A stretch of 64,000 nt of DNA from RBG-16-49-21 sp040768125 (GCA_040768125.1 JAXGNG010000002.1:620001-684000), one strand, 5' to 3'. Positions 7,953 through 16,709 are shown, counted from the stretch's first letter. Notes: generated by a model not told the origin, from the sequence alone. Program-made: numbers and translations.

Positions 7953-8916
7953 TCACCATCGGCCAAGAAGGAACAGGGCATCACACCAGGTCCGTGAGCT
8001 CGTGGCGGAAACCGTCCCTGACCGCAAAAAACTTATAATGCCGCATTTCATCATGGAGGGAGACTCCGCGAGCGAACCGGTCCTCTCCATGCCCGGCATA
8101 TACAGGCATTCCATCCCGATGGCTCTCAAGGAAATCGAATCCGACTACCGACTCGGCATCGACAAGATACTTCTCTTCGGCATTCCTTCCAAAAAGGACG
8201 ACGTGGGAAGCGGTGCCTATGATCGAAACGGCATCGTGCAGCTGGCCCTGCGGGAGATCAAGAAGCACCTTCCCGGCGTCATGGTCATCACCGACGTCTG
8301 CCTCTGCGAGTACACCGACCATGGCCACTGCGGGCTTGTGGAAGGCGGGAAGATACTCAATGACCCGACCCTTGAACTCCTGTCAAGAACGGCCCTTTCC
8401 CACGCTGAATCGGGTTCCGACATGGTTGCCCCTTCGGACATGATGGACGGCAGGGTGGGGGCCATTCGTGCCGCTCTCGACAGGAACGGGTTTGACGACC
8501 TGCCCATCATGGCCTATTCAGCCAAATACTCCTCGGCCTTTTACGGGCCCTTTCGCGAGGCCGCCGGTTCCGCCCCCAGGTTCGGCGATCGCAGCACCTA
8601 CCAGATGGATTTCCGCAATGCAAGGGAAGGTGAAATGGAGGCTGAAAGGGATATCCTAGAGGGTGCCGATATAATAATGGTGAAACCGGCCCTCTCCTAC
8701 CTTGACGTGCTCTACCGGGTGAGGTGCCGGGTCTCCGCTCCCCTCTGCGCCTATAACGTGAGCGGCGAGTACGCGATGGTAAAATCCATGGTCGCGGCGG
8801 GATACTGCGACGAGGAAAGAATGACGCGCGAAATCATCACATCCATCTTCAGGGCCGGCGCCGACATGATACTGTCCTACCACACGCGGGACATTTTTGC
8901 GCACGGGTGGTTTTAA
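7942..8916 (+). CDS. hemB: Delta-aminolevulinic acid dehydratase (porphobilinogen synthase)
   Basis: Condenses two 5-aminolevulinate to porphobilinogen. No ATG is available at the 5' end. TTG 7942 gives 324 residues beginning near the conserved RPRRNR segment, the usual family length; TTG 7909 is the other choice. A zinc-binding cysteine triad is present (C120, C122, C130 in VCLCEYTDHGHCG), so this is a zinc-type enzyme. Schiff-base lysines are K195 (MAYSAKYSS) and K248 (MVKPALSY). It heads the plus-strand arm hemB-hemL-hemA-ahbD-ahbAB-ahbC-met8. The stop overlaps the hemL ATG by 1 nt. Confidence 0.94.
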   Translation: MEHNHHRPRRNRASHQVRELVAETVPDRKKLIMPHFIMEGDSASEPVLSMPGIYRHSIPMALKEIESDYRLGIDKILLFGIPSKKDDVGSGAYDRNGIVQLALREIKKHLPGVMVITDVCLCEYTDHGHCGLVEGGKILNDPTLELLSRTALSHAESGSDMVAPSDMMDGRVGAIRAALDRNGFDDLPIMAYSAKYSSAFYGPFREAAGSAPRFGDRSTYQMDFRNAREGEMEAERDILEGADIIMVKPALSYLDVLYRVRCRVSAPLCAYNVSGEYAMVKSMVAAGYCDEERMTREIITSIFRAGADMILSYHTRDIFAHGWF

Positions 8917-10211
8917 TGAACATCGATAAATCACGCAGCCTTTACCGAAGGGCACGAAAACTGATGCCGGGAGGCGTTAGTTCTCCGGTCCGGTCATTCA
9001 AATCCGTTGATGGGGAGCCGGTGTACATCAAGCGCGGGGCCGGTTCCCGTATGGTCGACGAGGACGACAACGAGTACATCGATTATTGCATGTCCTGGGG
9101 CCCCCTTATACTCGGCCACGCCGACCCGGATGTGATACGCGCGATCCGTCGCGCGGCCAGAAACGGCACCAGTTTCGGGACCGCAAACGCCCATGAAATC
9201 ACCCTCGCGCGTCTCATCGCCCGCAGGTTCCCCTCGATCGACATGCTTCGTTTCGTAAATTCCGGCACTGAAGCCACGATGAGCGCCATCCGCCTCGCCA
9301 GGGGTGTCACCGGGAGAGACAGGATCATCAAGTTTGACGGGTGCTATCACGGTCACGCCGATCATCTTCTCGTGGCGGCCGGTTCCGGTCTTGCGACCTT
9401 CGGGACGCCTGATTCCGCGGGTGTCACCCGGAACAACGCGAGGGACACGATCGTGTCACCATTCAATGATATCGAATCACTGTCAAAGATATTCGATGAG
9501 GAAGGGGCATCAATCGCCGCGGTAATAATGGAGCCGGTGCCATGCAACTACGGGCTTATAATCCCCGAAAGGTTCTTTCTTACCGGGACGAGAGAGCTCT
9601 GCGACCGCAACGGTTCCCTTCTCATATTCGACGAGGTCATTACCGGTTCCCGACTCGCACCCGGTGGAGCCCAGGAATACTACGGCATCACTCCGGACAT
9701 CACGACCCTTGGAAAAATAATCGGAGGGGGCCTCCCCGTAGGAGCATACGGCGCCAGGCGCTCATTAATGGATCACGTTTCCCCACAGGGCGCCGTGTAC
9801 CAGGCCGGGACCCTCTCGGGTAATCCTCTCGCCATGACTGCGGGAATACAGACATTAAAAAAACTGGACAAAATTCGCGCCTGTGAAATTCTTCATAAGA
9901 AGGGCGAGTTGATGGATGAGCTTCTGCGTCCAGCGCTGGAACGTCATCGAGGCAAAGTTCTTTTTCAGCGGCTTGAATCGATATTCTCGGTTTATTTTAC
10001 CGGGGAAGAATCGGTGCGCAGCCTGTCACAGGTAAAATCATGCGATATGAACGCCTTTGGCCGTTTCCATGCCGAGATGCTAAAGAGAAAGATATATCTT
10101 TCTCCGTCGGGATACGAGGTAGGTTTTCTGTCAACAGCCCACGAAAACGACGACATCGAACTCACCGCCGCTGCGTTCAGTGAATCCCTTGACGTTGTTT
10201 TTGCAATGTGA
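8916..10211 (+). CDS. hemL: Glutamate-1-semialdehyde 2,1-aminomutase
   Basis: PLP enzyme converting glutamate-1-semialdehyde to 5-aminolevulinate, the C5 pathway. ATG 8916 overlaps the hemB stop, with GGGTGG 6 nt upstream. 431 residues. Fold-type-I aminotransferase motifs are seen: FVNSGTEATMSAIRLAR, the gating GTPDSAGV loop, LLIFDEVITG and the PLP lysine K267 in TTLGKIIGGG. The gene is co-transcribed between hemB and hemA. Confidence 0.96.
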   Translation: MNIDKSRSLYRRARKLMPGGVSSPVRSFKSVDGEPVYIKRGAGSRMVDEDDNEYIDYCMSWGPLILGHADPDVIRAIRRAARNGTSFGTANAHEITLARLIARRFPSIDMLRFVNSGTEATMSAIRLARGVTGRDRIIKFDGCYHGHADHLLVAAGSGLATFGTPDSAGVTRNNARDTIVSPFNDIESLSKIFDEEGASIAAVIMEPVPCNYGLIIPERFFLTGTRELCDRNGSLLIFDEVITGSRLAPGGAQEYYGITPDITTLGKIIGGGLPVGAYGARRSLMDHVSPQGAVYQAGTLSGNPLAMTAGIQTLKKLDKIRACEILHKKGELMDELLRPALERHRGKVLFQRLESIFSVYFTGEESVRSLSQVKSCDMNAFGRFHAEMLKRKIYLSPSGYEVGFLSTAHENDDIELTAAAFSESLDVVFAM

Positions 10212-11533
10212 CACGGAAGATGAACAAGAAGGACGAAACATCGGAAATAGTACTGATCGGGATGAGCCATAAAACCTCCCCGATCGAGATACGTGAGCAG
10301 TTCACGTTTGACAGGGAAACCCTGTCCCGCTTCTACTCACTGGTACCTTCGTGCGGTATCGAAGAGGTTGTCTACCTGGCAACCTGCAACCGCGTTGAGC
10401 TCTATTTCACCGCGGGGGACCGTCACCACGCGGTGGTAAAGCTTACGGAACTCGTCGAGGACTTCACGGGATTGTCACGGGATGATTTTTATCCCTATAT
10501 CTACCGTAAGGATTCACGTGACGTGGTGCTGCATCTCCTCACCGTGGCCTCGTCCCTCGACTCGATGGTGATAGGGGAAAACGAGATACTCGGCCAGATC
10601 AAGCAGGCCTATCGCGATTCAGTCATGCACAAGAACAGCGGCATACTGCTCAACCGCCTTTTTCACCAGGCATTCAACACGGCGAAAAAGGTCCGCACCC
10701 GCACCGGAATAGCCCAGAACCCCCTTTCCATAGCCTACATCGCCGTTGAGCAGGCGAGGAAGATATTCAGCGGCGGTCTCACCGGCAGGAGTGCCCTTCT
10801 CGTCGGAGCGGGGGAAATGGGGGAGCTTATTTTAAAGTACCTCACAAAGGAAAACATCGGTGAAATCATCGTTGCGAACCGGTCTCTCCATAACGCGGAA
10901 ACCGTGGTTGAAAGGATCAACGGGAACGCGCGCATCATACCGATGTCCGAGATAGCCGGCGAGGCGGCGCGGGTCGACATCATCATCACCTCCGTCGCGT
11001 GCCATGATTATGTCCTTGATGCTGCCGCTCTGAACGCCATCGTGTCCGAAAGGGGAGGGCGCCCTCTCTGCGTGATCGATATTGCCGTCCCCCGCAATGT
11101 GGACCCGGACGCCGTGAATATTGATGGCATAACCCTCTGCAATATTGACGACCTCAAGGCGATTGCGGACGAGAACATGAAGACAAGGCTCGGCGAGGTC
11201 GAGGCCGCGCTTCAGATCGTCCATACAGATGCCGCCGAGCTTTTCGAATGGTACGAGGGACTCGAGATGGTCCCGATGATCGTCCGGATGCAGCAGAGCT
11301 TTGAAAAGATCAGGGAAAGGGAAATCGAAAAATATCGTAAACGCCGCGGTAACGACGTGACCGAAGAAGAAATGAATCTCGTCGAGGAACTCACGCGGCA
11401 GATCATATCAAAGATTCTTCACAATCCAATCATGGCGATCAAGGAAAACAAGTCACTCCAGCTCCAGGGATATCACACCAAGGAGGCGATCAAGCAGAAG
11501 ATTCAGGTCATCGAGGAACTCTTCAAAATATGA
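10208..11533 (+). CDS. hemA: Glutamyl-tRNA reductase
   Basis: NADPH-dependent reduction of Glu-tRNA(Glu) to glutamate-1-semialdehyde, the first committed tetrapyrrole step. 441 residues from GTG 10208, which overlaps the hemL stop; ATG 10220 is an alternative. The catalytic cysteine is C60 in LATCNRVEL. Also visible are SHKTSPIEIRE, GENEILGQIK, a Rossmann GAGEMGELI motif and a C-terminal helical dimerisation domain (EEMNLVEELTRQI). Its ATGA overlap with the next gene indicates coupling to the late heme genes. Confidence 0.96.
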   Translation: MTRKMNKKDETSEIVLIGMSHKTSPIEIREQFTFDRETLSRFYSLVPSCGIEEVVYLATCNRVELYFTAGDRHHAVVKLTELVEDFTGLSRDDFYPYIYRKDSRDVVLHLLTVASSLDSMVIGENEILGQIKQAYRDSVMHKNSGILLNRLFHQAFNTAKKVRTRTGIAQNPLSIAYIAVEQARKIFSGGLTGRSALLVGAGEMGELILKYLTKENIGEIIVANRSLHNAETVVERINGNARIIPMSEIAGEAARVDIIITSVACHDYVLDAAALNAIVSERGGRPLCVIDIAVPRNVDPDAVNIDGITLCNIDDLKAIADENMKTRLGEVEAALQIVHTDAAELFEWYEGLEMVPMIVRMQQSFEKIREREIEKYRKRRGNDVTEEEMNLVEELTRQIISKILHNPIMAIKENKSLQLQGYHTKEAIKQKIQVIEELFKI

Positions 11534-12591
11534 TCATGGAAAATGTCCCGCGCCTTGTCTTCTGGGAACTGACGAGGGCGTGCAACCTTAACTGCATACA
11601 TTGCCGCGCCGAGGCCGAACGGGGACCCTTTGAAGGGGAGCTCGCCCTGGAAGAGATACGGCGCGTGCTTGACGAAATCGCCTCGCGCTACTCGCCCATT
11701 ATAGTTCTTACCGGCGGCGAGCCCCTGATGCGCCCGGATATTTATGACGTAGCGGACCATGCCCGACACGCGGGACTTAGGACCGCCCTGGCCACGAATG
11801 GCACCTTGATCGATAGCGACGTCGCCGGTAGAATCAGGGATTCCGGCATACAGCGTGTCAGCGTTTCACTGGACGGCGCCGATGCAGCGACTCACGACGG
11901 TTTCCGGGGCATACCGGGGTCTTTCGACCGGGCGCTGGAAGGGATAGCCCGCCTCTCCAAGGCCGGCGTGGAATTCCAGATAAATACAACCATAACCCGG
12001 CGGAACGAGCACCAGGTCGATGAGATCATGTCCCTCGCGGAGAAGCTCCGCGCGAAGGCCCTGCATATTTTCATGCTTGTTCCCGTCGGATGCGGCATTG
12101 AAATCGCTGAAACGGAAATGATCTCTCCCGGGCGATACGAGACGCTGTTGAACTGGTTTTACGATAAATCGGGCACCACCGCCCTTGAATTGAAGGCCAC
12201 CTGCGCCCCTCACTACTACCGTATCATGAGGCAGAGGGCCAGGGAGGAGGGGAGGAGACTCTCGTTTGAGTCGGACGGCATGGCCGCCGTGACGAGGGGG
12301 TGCCTCGCCGGCACCGGCGTATGCTTCATCTCCCACCGCGGGGAAGTGAGACCATGCGGGTATCTGCCCCTTGATGCGGGCAGCGTGAGGGTAAATTCAT
12401 TCGTGGAGATATGGGAGCGGTCACCCCTTTTCCTCGAATTGCGCGATCTCGGGAACCTGAAAGGAAAATGCGGTGTGTGCGAGTACAAGACCGTCTGCGC
12501 TGGATGCAGGGCCAGGGCCTATCATCATACGGGCGATTACCTTTGCGACGAACCCTATTGTACGTACGTTCCGTCCGGTATGAGAAAATGA
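11530..12591 (+). CDS. ahbD: AhbD-type radical SAM Fe-coproporphyrin III decarboxylase (heme synthase)
   Basis: Predicted last step of the siroheme-dependent route: oxidative decarboxylation of two propionates of Fe-coproporphyrin III to vinyls, giving heme b. 353 residues. The radical-SAM cluster motif CNLNCIHC has Cys18, Cys22 and Cys25. A GGEPLMRPD SAM motif and a C-terminal SPASM/twitch cysteine set (CGVCEYKTVCAGC, then CDEPYC) follow for auxiliary clusters. Assignment to AhbD rather than AhbC rests on its N-terminus starting right at the radical-SAM motif and on the clear AhbC downstream. It overlaps hemA by 4 nt and ahbAB by 4 nt. Confidence 0.88.
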   Translation: MIMENVPRLVFWELTRACNLNCIHCRAEAERGPFEGELALEEIRRVLDEIASRYSPIIVLTGGEPLMRPDIYDVADHARHAGLRTALATNGTLIDSDVAGRIRDSGIQRVSVSLDGADAATHDGFRGIPGSFDRALEGIARLSKAGVEFQINTTITRRNEHQVDEIMSLAEKLRAKALHIFMLVPVGCGIEIAETEMISPGRYETLLNWFYDKSGTTALELKATCAPHYYRIMRQRAREEGRRLSFESDGMAAVTRGCLAGTGVCFISHRGEVRPCGYLPLDAGSVRVNSFVEIWERSPLFLELRDLGNLKGKCGVCEYKTVCAGCRARAYHHTGDYLCDEPYCTYVPSGMRK

Positions 12592-13631
12592 CGCGTTTTA
12601 CCGAAAAAGAGGCGAAGGTCCTTGACAGGTTGCAACGCGATTTCCCCGGGGGTACCAGACCTTTTAACGCCATGGCCCTCGATCTCGCGATGGACGAACA
12701 TGATCTTCTGGATGTAATTCGTGACCTCAAGGAGCGAAGGGTTATCCGAAACATTTCGGGAATATTCAACCCCGAAAGCCTCGGCTACGTCTCATCCCTT
12801 ATCGCGTTTTCTGTCGGTTCATCATCCGTTGAGTCCGCGGCGTCTTTCATAAACGCACATCCCGGCGTGAGCCATAATTACCTGCGTGATCATCATTTCA
12901 ACATCTGGTTCACCCTTTCGGCAGCAGACCGGGAGCGTCTTGACGCCTACGCATCAATACTGGCACACCGGGCGGAAGCCAGTGAATTCCTGGTACTTCC
13001 CGTAGAAAAGATGTATAAAATTGGCGTGCATTTCACCGTGAATACCGATGGATCCGGGAGCTCCAACAATGGCCACGAGGCTCCATCCCCTGCAAACGCG
13101 GCCGCTGAACACGAACGCGTTTCAGATGATGAAATTGAGGCCGTGAGAATCCTCCAGGCGGACTGCCCCATTGATCCGAATCCTTTCGCGCGACTGGTTG
13201 AACGGGAGGGGTCATATCTCGACGCCGATAATGTGGCGCGGATAGGGTCGGAACTGAGAAAAAAGGGCGTCCTGAGACGATATTCAGCCGTGCTCCGTCA
13301 TCGCGAGATCGGATTCAAGGCCAACGCCATGACGGCCTGGAGGCCCGATATCAGCAGACCCCTTGATGAAACAGTCGGCGCTTTTCGCGAAAGCCGGTCA
13401 GTTTCGCATCTCTATCTCCGCCGCGCTCGCAGGGGGTCCTGGGACCACCCTCTTTTCGCGATGGTCCACGCAAGAAGCCAGGAGGAGCTTTCGGAAATTG
13501 TGGTCACCCTTTCCCGAATCACGGGTATCGACGACTACATGGTGCTGCCGACGCTTCGCGAATTCAAGAAGGAAAGGGTCATCTATTTTTCGCGATCATT
13601 CGAAGAATGGGAGGTCGATGCAGGCATATGA
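12588..13631 (+). CDS. ahbAB: AhbA-AhbB fused siroheme decarboxylase
   Basis: Decarboxylates the C12 and C18 acetate groups of siroheme to give 12,18-didecarboxysiroheme. The usual enzyme is a heterodimer of two AsnC/Lrp-like proteins. Here one 347-residue chain holds both. Residues 1-149 are AhbA-like (HTH-like start, NAMALDLAM, GVSHNYLRDHHFNIWFTL). Residues 150-179 are a polar Ser/Asn/Ala linker. Residues 180-347 are AhbB-like (NPFARLVE, VLRRYSAVLRHREIGF, VSHLYLRR, PLFAMVHARS). ATG 12588 overlaps the ahbD stop. The histidine-bearing VSHxY motifs in both halves are retained. Lrp regulation is an unlikely alternative given the context. Confidence 0.9.
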   Translation: MTRFTEKEAKVLDRLQRDFPGGTRPFNAMALDLAMDEHDLLDVIRDLKERRVIRNISGIFNPESLGYVSSLIAFSVGSSSVESAASFINAHPGVSHNYLRDHHFNIWFTLSAADRERLDAYASILAHRAEASEFLVLPVEKMYKIGVHFTVNTDGSGSSNNGHEAPSPANAAAEHERVSDDEIEAVRILQADCPIDPNPFARLVEREGSYLDADNVARIGSELRKKGVLRRYSAVLRHREIGFKANAMTAWRPDISRPLDETVGAFRESRSVSHLYLRRARRGSWDHPLFAMVHARSQEELSEIVVTLSRITGIDDYMVLPTLREFKKERVIYFSRSFEEWEVDAGI

Positions 13632-14902
13632 TTGATATAGGCAAACTTTACTGCGGCGGCACATCGATCGGCGACCCCCTTCGGTATGGGACTGAAACCG
13701 TTCCTGATTGCCACGGCAACAAACCTCATGATGCGGTTCCCCTCGCGATGGAGAGACGTCCCATCGTGGTATGGAGCACAACGCGCACCTGCAATCTAAA
13801 GTGCGTCCATTGCTATACCGACTCCGACGCCGGCGTGTATTCCGGTGAACTGACCACTGACGAAGGCCTCGATCTCATCGATGATCTCGCATCGTTCAGG
13901 ATACCATCACTTCTTTTTTCCGGCGGAGAACCAATGATGAGAAGGGACCTTTTCAGGCTCATCCAGCATGCGTCGGAACGCAATATACGTCCGGTAATTT
14001 CAACCAACGGGACACTCATTGACCGACCAACGGCACAACGCATCAAGGACACCGGAGTGGTCTACGTCGGGATCAGCCTTGACGGCATGGAGGAGGTAAA
14101 CGACCTTTTCCGGGGAGTGAAAGGAGCGTTTCGGAGCGCCATGAAGGGATTCGAGAACTGTGCCGCGGTTGGACAGAAAGTGGGACTTCGTCTCACCTTA
14201 ACGAAAAGAAATTTCACGGATCTTCACCGAATTTTCGATTTCATCGAGCATGAAGGCATAAACCGCGCCTGCTTCTACCATCTGGTCTATTCAGGCCGCG
14301 GGGGTGAACTTTACGCCGACGACCTTACGCACGCGGAATCCCGGCTTGCAATGGATATCATACTTGAAAGGACCGCTGATTTTTTCAGACGAAATCTCAA
14401 TATCAACATCCTCACCGTGGACAACCATGCCGACGGCGTGTATCTGTACCGCGCCCTGATGTCCCGGGACCCAGAACGGGCGGAAGAGGTACGCCGTCTC
14501 CTTGCGTGGAATGGCGGAGGCGCCCATTCCACCGGCGTGGGCATCGGTAATATTGATTTTTTCGGCAACGTCCACCCTGACCAGTTCTGGCAGGATTACA
14601 CCTTCGGCAACATCAGGGAAAGATCATTCGGCGACATCTGGCTCGATGAACGCGATCAACTCATGAAGGGCCTGAAGCACAAGGCCGATTATATCAAGGG
14701 AAGGTGCCGTCTCTGCCGCTACGTGTCTCTCTGCACCGGTTCCATGCGCGTACGCGCGTTCAGGACCTACGGCGACCCGTGGGCCCCCGATCCCCAGTGC
14801 TATCTTACCGATGACGAGATTGGCCTCGATCCGGACAAGAAGAAGGAACTTTCAGATACGGGTGAAGTTTTCCCCGTACCGAGGGAGCTGGCCACGACAT
14901 GA
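13628..14902 (+). CDS. ahbC: AhbC-type radical SAM 12,18-didecarboxysiroheme deacetylase
   Basis: Removes the two acetate side chains at C2 and C7 to yield Fe-coproporphyrin III. ATG 13628 overlaps the ahbAB stop and gives the family's typical start MIDIGKLYCGG. 424 residues. The radical-SAM motif is CNLKCVHC (Cys55, 59, 62), then FSGGEPMMR. A C-terminal cysteine group CRLCRYVSLC plus a later Cys suits a second 4Fe-4S cluster. The characteristic GNVHPDQFW segment of AhbC/NirJ proteins is present. It follows its substrate-forming gene directly. Confidence 0.9.
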   Translation: MIDIGKLYCGGTSIGDPLRYGTETVPDCHGNKPHDAVPLAMERRPIVVWSTTRTCNLKCVHCYTDSDAGVYSGELTTDEGLDLIDDLASFRIPSLLFSGGEPMMRRDLFRLIQHASERNIRPVISTNGTLIDRPTAQRIKDTGVVYVGISLDGMEEVNDLFRGVKGAFRSAMKGFENCAAVGQKVGLRLTLTKRNFTDLHRIFDFIEHEGINRACFYHLVYSGRGGELYADDLTHAESRLAMDIILERTADFFRRNLNINILTVDNHADGVYLYRALMSRDPERAEEVRRLLAWNGGGAHSTGVGIGNIDFFGNVHPDQFWQDYTFGNIRERSFGDIWLDERDQLMKGLKHKADYIKGRCRLCRYVSLCTGSMRVRAFRTYGDPWAPDPQCYLTDDEIGLDPDKKKELSDTGEVFPVPRELATT

Positions 14903-15558
14903 AACTTTATCCACTCATGCTCTCCGTGGAAGACAGGAATGCGGTGGTGATAGGCGGCGGCAGCGTCGCGGCACGGAAGGTGACTGATCTCGTTGAAAGG
15001 GGGGCGCGCGTCACGGTTATCGCCCCCGATGTTGACCCTGCCATAATCGAACTGCAGGTGCAGCATTCCGGACGAATTGAAATCGTGCACAGGGAATACG
15101 CGGACGGAGATCTCCGGGACGCCTTTATCGTCTTTTCCGCGACTGACGATGAATCGGTTACGGAGCGCGTGTTCAATGAAGCCGGCGAGTTTAACGTGCT
15201 CCTGAATGCGGTCGATGATCCCGATCATTGCGGATTCTTCGTTCCCTCATGGTTCAGCAGGGGAGGGCTGGTGGTGGCGGTATCAACCAGCGGGATTTCT
15301 CCGGCCCTTGCGGCCCGGCTCAGGAGGGAAATCGAGGGTATCATCCCTGGAGATATCGAAGAGACCCTTTCCGCCCTCCACCGCGCGCGAGCCGTTCTGA
15401 AGAACGACCCCGCGTTCATTGATCTTGATCCAGAAAACCGGGGGAAAATATTGAAGCACATCGTCTTTGATGACGACCAGCTGCGAATGCTTGTCCGGAG
15501 CTGCAGGGACGATTCGTTGATTCTATTCCTCAGAAAGATCGCCGAAGGCGTCTCTTGA
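14899..15558 (+). CDS. Precorrin-2 dehydrogenase / probable sirohydrochlorin ferrochelatase (Met8/SirC family)
   Basis: NAD-dependent oxidation of precorrin-2 to sirohydrochlorin, perhaps followed by iron insertion. 219 residues; overlaps ahbC by 4 nt. The N-terminal Rossmann motif IGGGSVAARKV is clear. NAVDDPDHCGFF carries the aspartate pair that is catalytic for chelation in Met8-type enzymes, and VSTSGISPALA is the family signature. A helical C-terminal part follows. No CbiK/SirB chelatase is nearby, so this protein may do both steps, giving the cluster a full uroporphyrinogen-to-siroheme module with CobA-HemD. Confidence 0.92.
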   Translation: MKLYPLMLSVEDRNAVVIGGGSVAARKVTDLVERGARVTVIAPDVDPAIIELQVQHSGRIEIVHREYADGDLRDAFIVFSATDDESVTERVFNEAGEFNVLLNAVDDPDHCGFFVPSWFSRGGLVVAVSTSGISPALAARLRREIEGIIPGDIEETLSALHRARAVLKNDPAFIDLDPENRGKILKHIVFDDDQLRMLVRSCRDDSLILFLRKIAEGVS

Positions 15559-15585
15559 ACCGGAACAGGTTCCAGGCGAGGACGG

Positions 15586-15849
15586 TCATTCCTGCCCGTT
15601 TTTCTTCGGTCTTGCGATATTGACCCGAATCGATCGCCCCTGCACGTCCATTCCATTCAGCTTCTCAATGGCCGCATCCGCCTCTTCGTCGTTCACCATC
15701 TCGACAAATCCGAATCCCTTCGATTTCCCTGAATCCGGATATCTGATGATTTTAACGTCTGAGACCTCGCCGTGCTGCGTGAAAATCTCGCGAAGATTTT
15801 CATCGGTCATCTGGTAGGACAGATTTCCCGCATAGATCTGTTTTGACAT
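15586..15849 (-). CDS. RRM-domain RNA-binding protein
   Basis: A single RNA-recognition motif of 87 residues with a short basic/polar tail (ARPKKNGQE). RNP2 is IYAGNLSY and RNP1 is KGFGFVEM, both with aromatic RNA-stacking residues. The frame extends upstream, but the ATG at 15849 is preferred because GAGGTGGAG lies just ahead. This family is common in cyanobacteria, spirochaetes and deltaproteobacteria, often linked to cold or stress; a role here is inference. Convergent with the heme operon, with 27 nt between them. Confidence 0.93.
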   Translation of the reverse strand: MSKQIYAGNLSYQMTDENLREIFTQHGEVSDVKIIRYPDSGKSKGFGFVEMVNDEEADAAIEKLNGMDVQGRSIRVNIARPKKNGQE

Positions 15850-16313
15850 ACTCCACCTCGAAACATACATCATATTTTCATGGGTAGCCTGTGATAATTC
15901 GAGAAATGGCTTTCCCGTGAACGCAACGTATGATCATCGCACCGTTTCTGATAAGCGCGGTGGCGCCGTCAATCATCCGGATTCCCTTTCAGTAACGCTA
16001 GCGGGGGTGGCCGGATACTGCGTCTATTTTATCTAGGTTCATTGATAATAATCCGGGATTGGGGTAGGTCGTCGGGTGCTCGATCGGTAACGAGGGGATT
16101 TCTCCGCACAACTCCATTATATGGTATTGTGTCGTATTATTTCATTTATTTACCTGTACCGTATCATGGGAATTTAGTCAAGAATCTTTTTGTTTCCCTC
16201 CTCAGATAGCTAAAAATTCAAGCCCTTGTCGGGGGCGTTTGTTTTATGCTTGATAATCACGCGACATGGATTCTAATCATTCTATACCATGCCGGAACAT
16301 CATGGAGGTGACA
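15850..16313. other. 464-bp intergenic region without a recognised gene
   Basis: Holds the 5' side of the RRM gene (minus) and of the GcvH-like gene (plus). I see no tRNA, riboswitch consensus or terminator. An isolated near-consensus -10, GATAAT (16252-16257), lies 57 nt before the GcvH-like start but lacks a good -35. Base composition becomes AT-rich from about 16115. A small RNA cannot be excluded. Confidence 0.5.
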
Positions 16314-16709
16314 GTGCGTCCGCTCCCGGATGAAATACAATTCACCAGGGATCACTCGTGGATTGAAATGGAGGACGATTTCATCGGACGCTGTGGCATA
16401 TCCGGCGTGATGCTGGAACGGCTCGGTGACATACGGTTTGTCGATTTCCCTGAAATTGATCTACCTGTCCGCATGGGTGAGAAGATCGCACGTGTGGAAT
16501 CGGATATCGATATTTTCGACGTGTTGTCTCCCTTATCGGGCATCATCGTTGCGGTAAACAACGATCTCGCGAATGATCCGGGCCTCCTTAACCGGGACCC
16601 CCAGGGACGGGGATGGCTATTCATGGTCGATGTCAGTCGCGTCGATGAGTTCGCAGAGCTGATGTCTCCCGCCGAATACGAGAAGTACTATCATGATAAC
16701 GGGACATAG
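16314..16709 (+). CDS. GcvH-like protein lacking the lipoyl lysine
   Basis: Homologous over its whole 131 residues to glycine cleavage H protein: LPDEIQFTRDHSWIE start, GDIRFVDFPEI, SPLSGIIVAVN hairpin, GWLFMV. GTG 16314 is chosen because GGAGGTG sits 5 nt upstream and the protein then begins where H proteins begin; ATG 16266 or 16302 are longer options. In H proteins the lipoylated lysine lies in ESVKA. Here the aligned segment is ESDID, with Ile65 in place of Lys. It cannot be lipoylated at that site. No gcvT, gcvP or lipoate ligase is nearby, so its role is unknown. Confidence 0.85.
   Translation: MRPLPDEIQFTRDHSWIEMEDDFIGRCGISGVMLERLGDIRFVDFPEIDLPVRMGEKIARVESDIDIFDVLSPLSGIIVAVNNDLANDPGLLNRDPQGRGWLFMVDVSRVDEFAELMSPAEYEKYYHDNGT

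Noticed and set aside
12588..13631. Lrp/AsnC transcription regulator
   Set aside because: Although each half has an HTH-like start, the VSHxY motifs and position between ahbD and ahbC identify a siroheme decarboxylase.
11530..14902. Radical-SAM genes as part of a ribosomally made peptide (RiPP) or PQQ system
   Set aside because: No precursor peptide is seen, and the flanking genes are all tetrapyrrole enzymes.
15874..16265. Glycine or cobalamin riboswitch before the GcvH-like gene
   Set aside because: I found no conserved riboswitch core sequence or matching paired elements, and no strong promoter.
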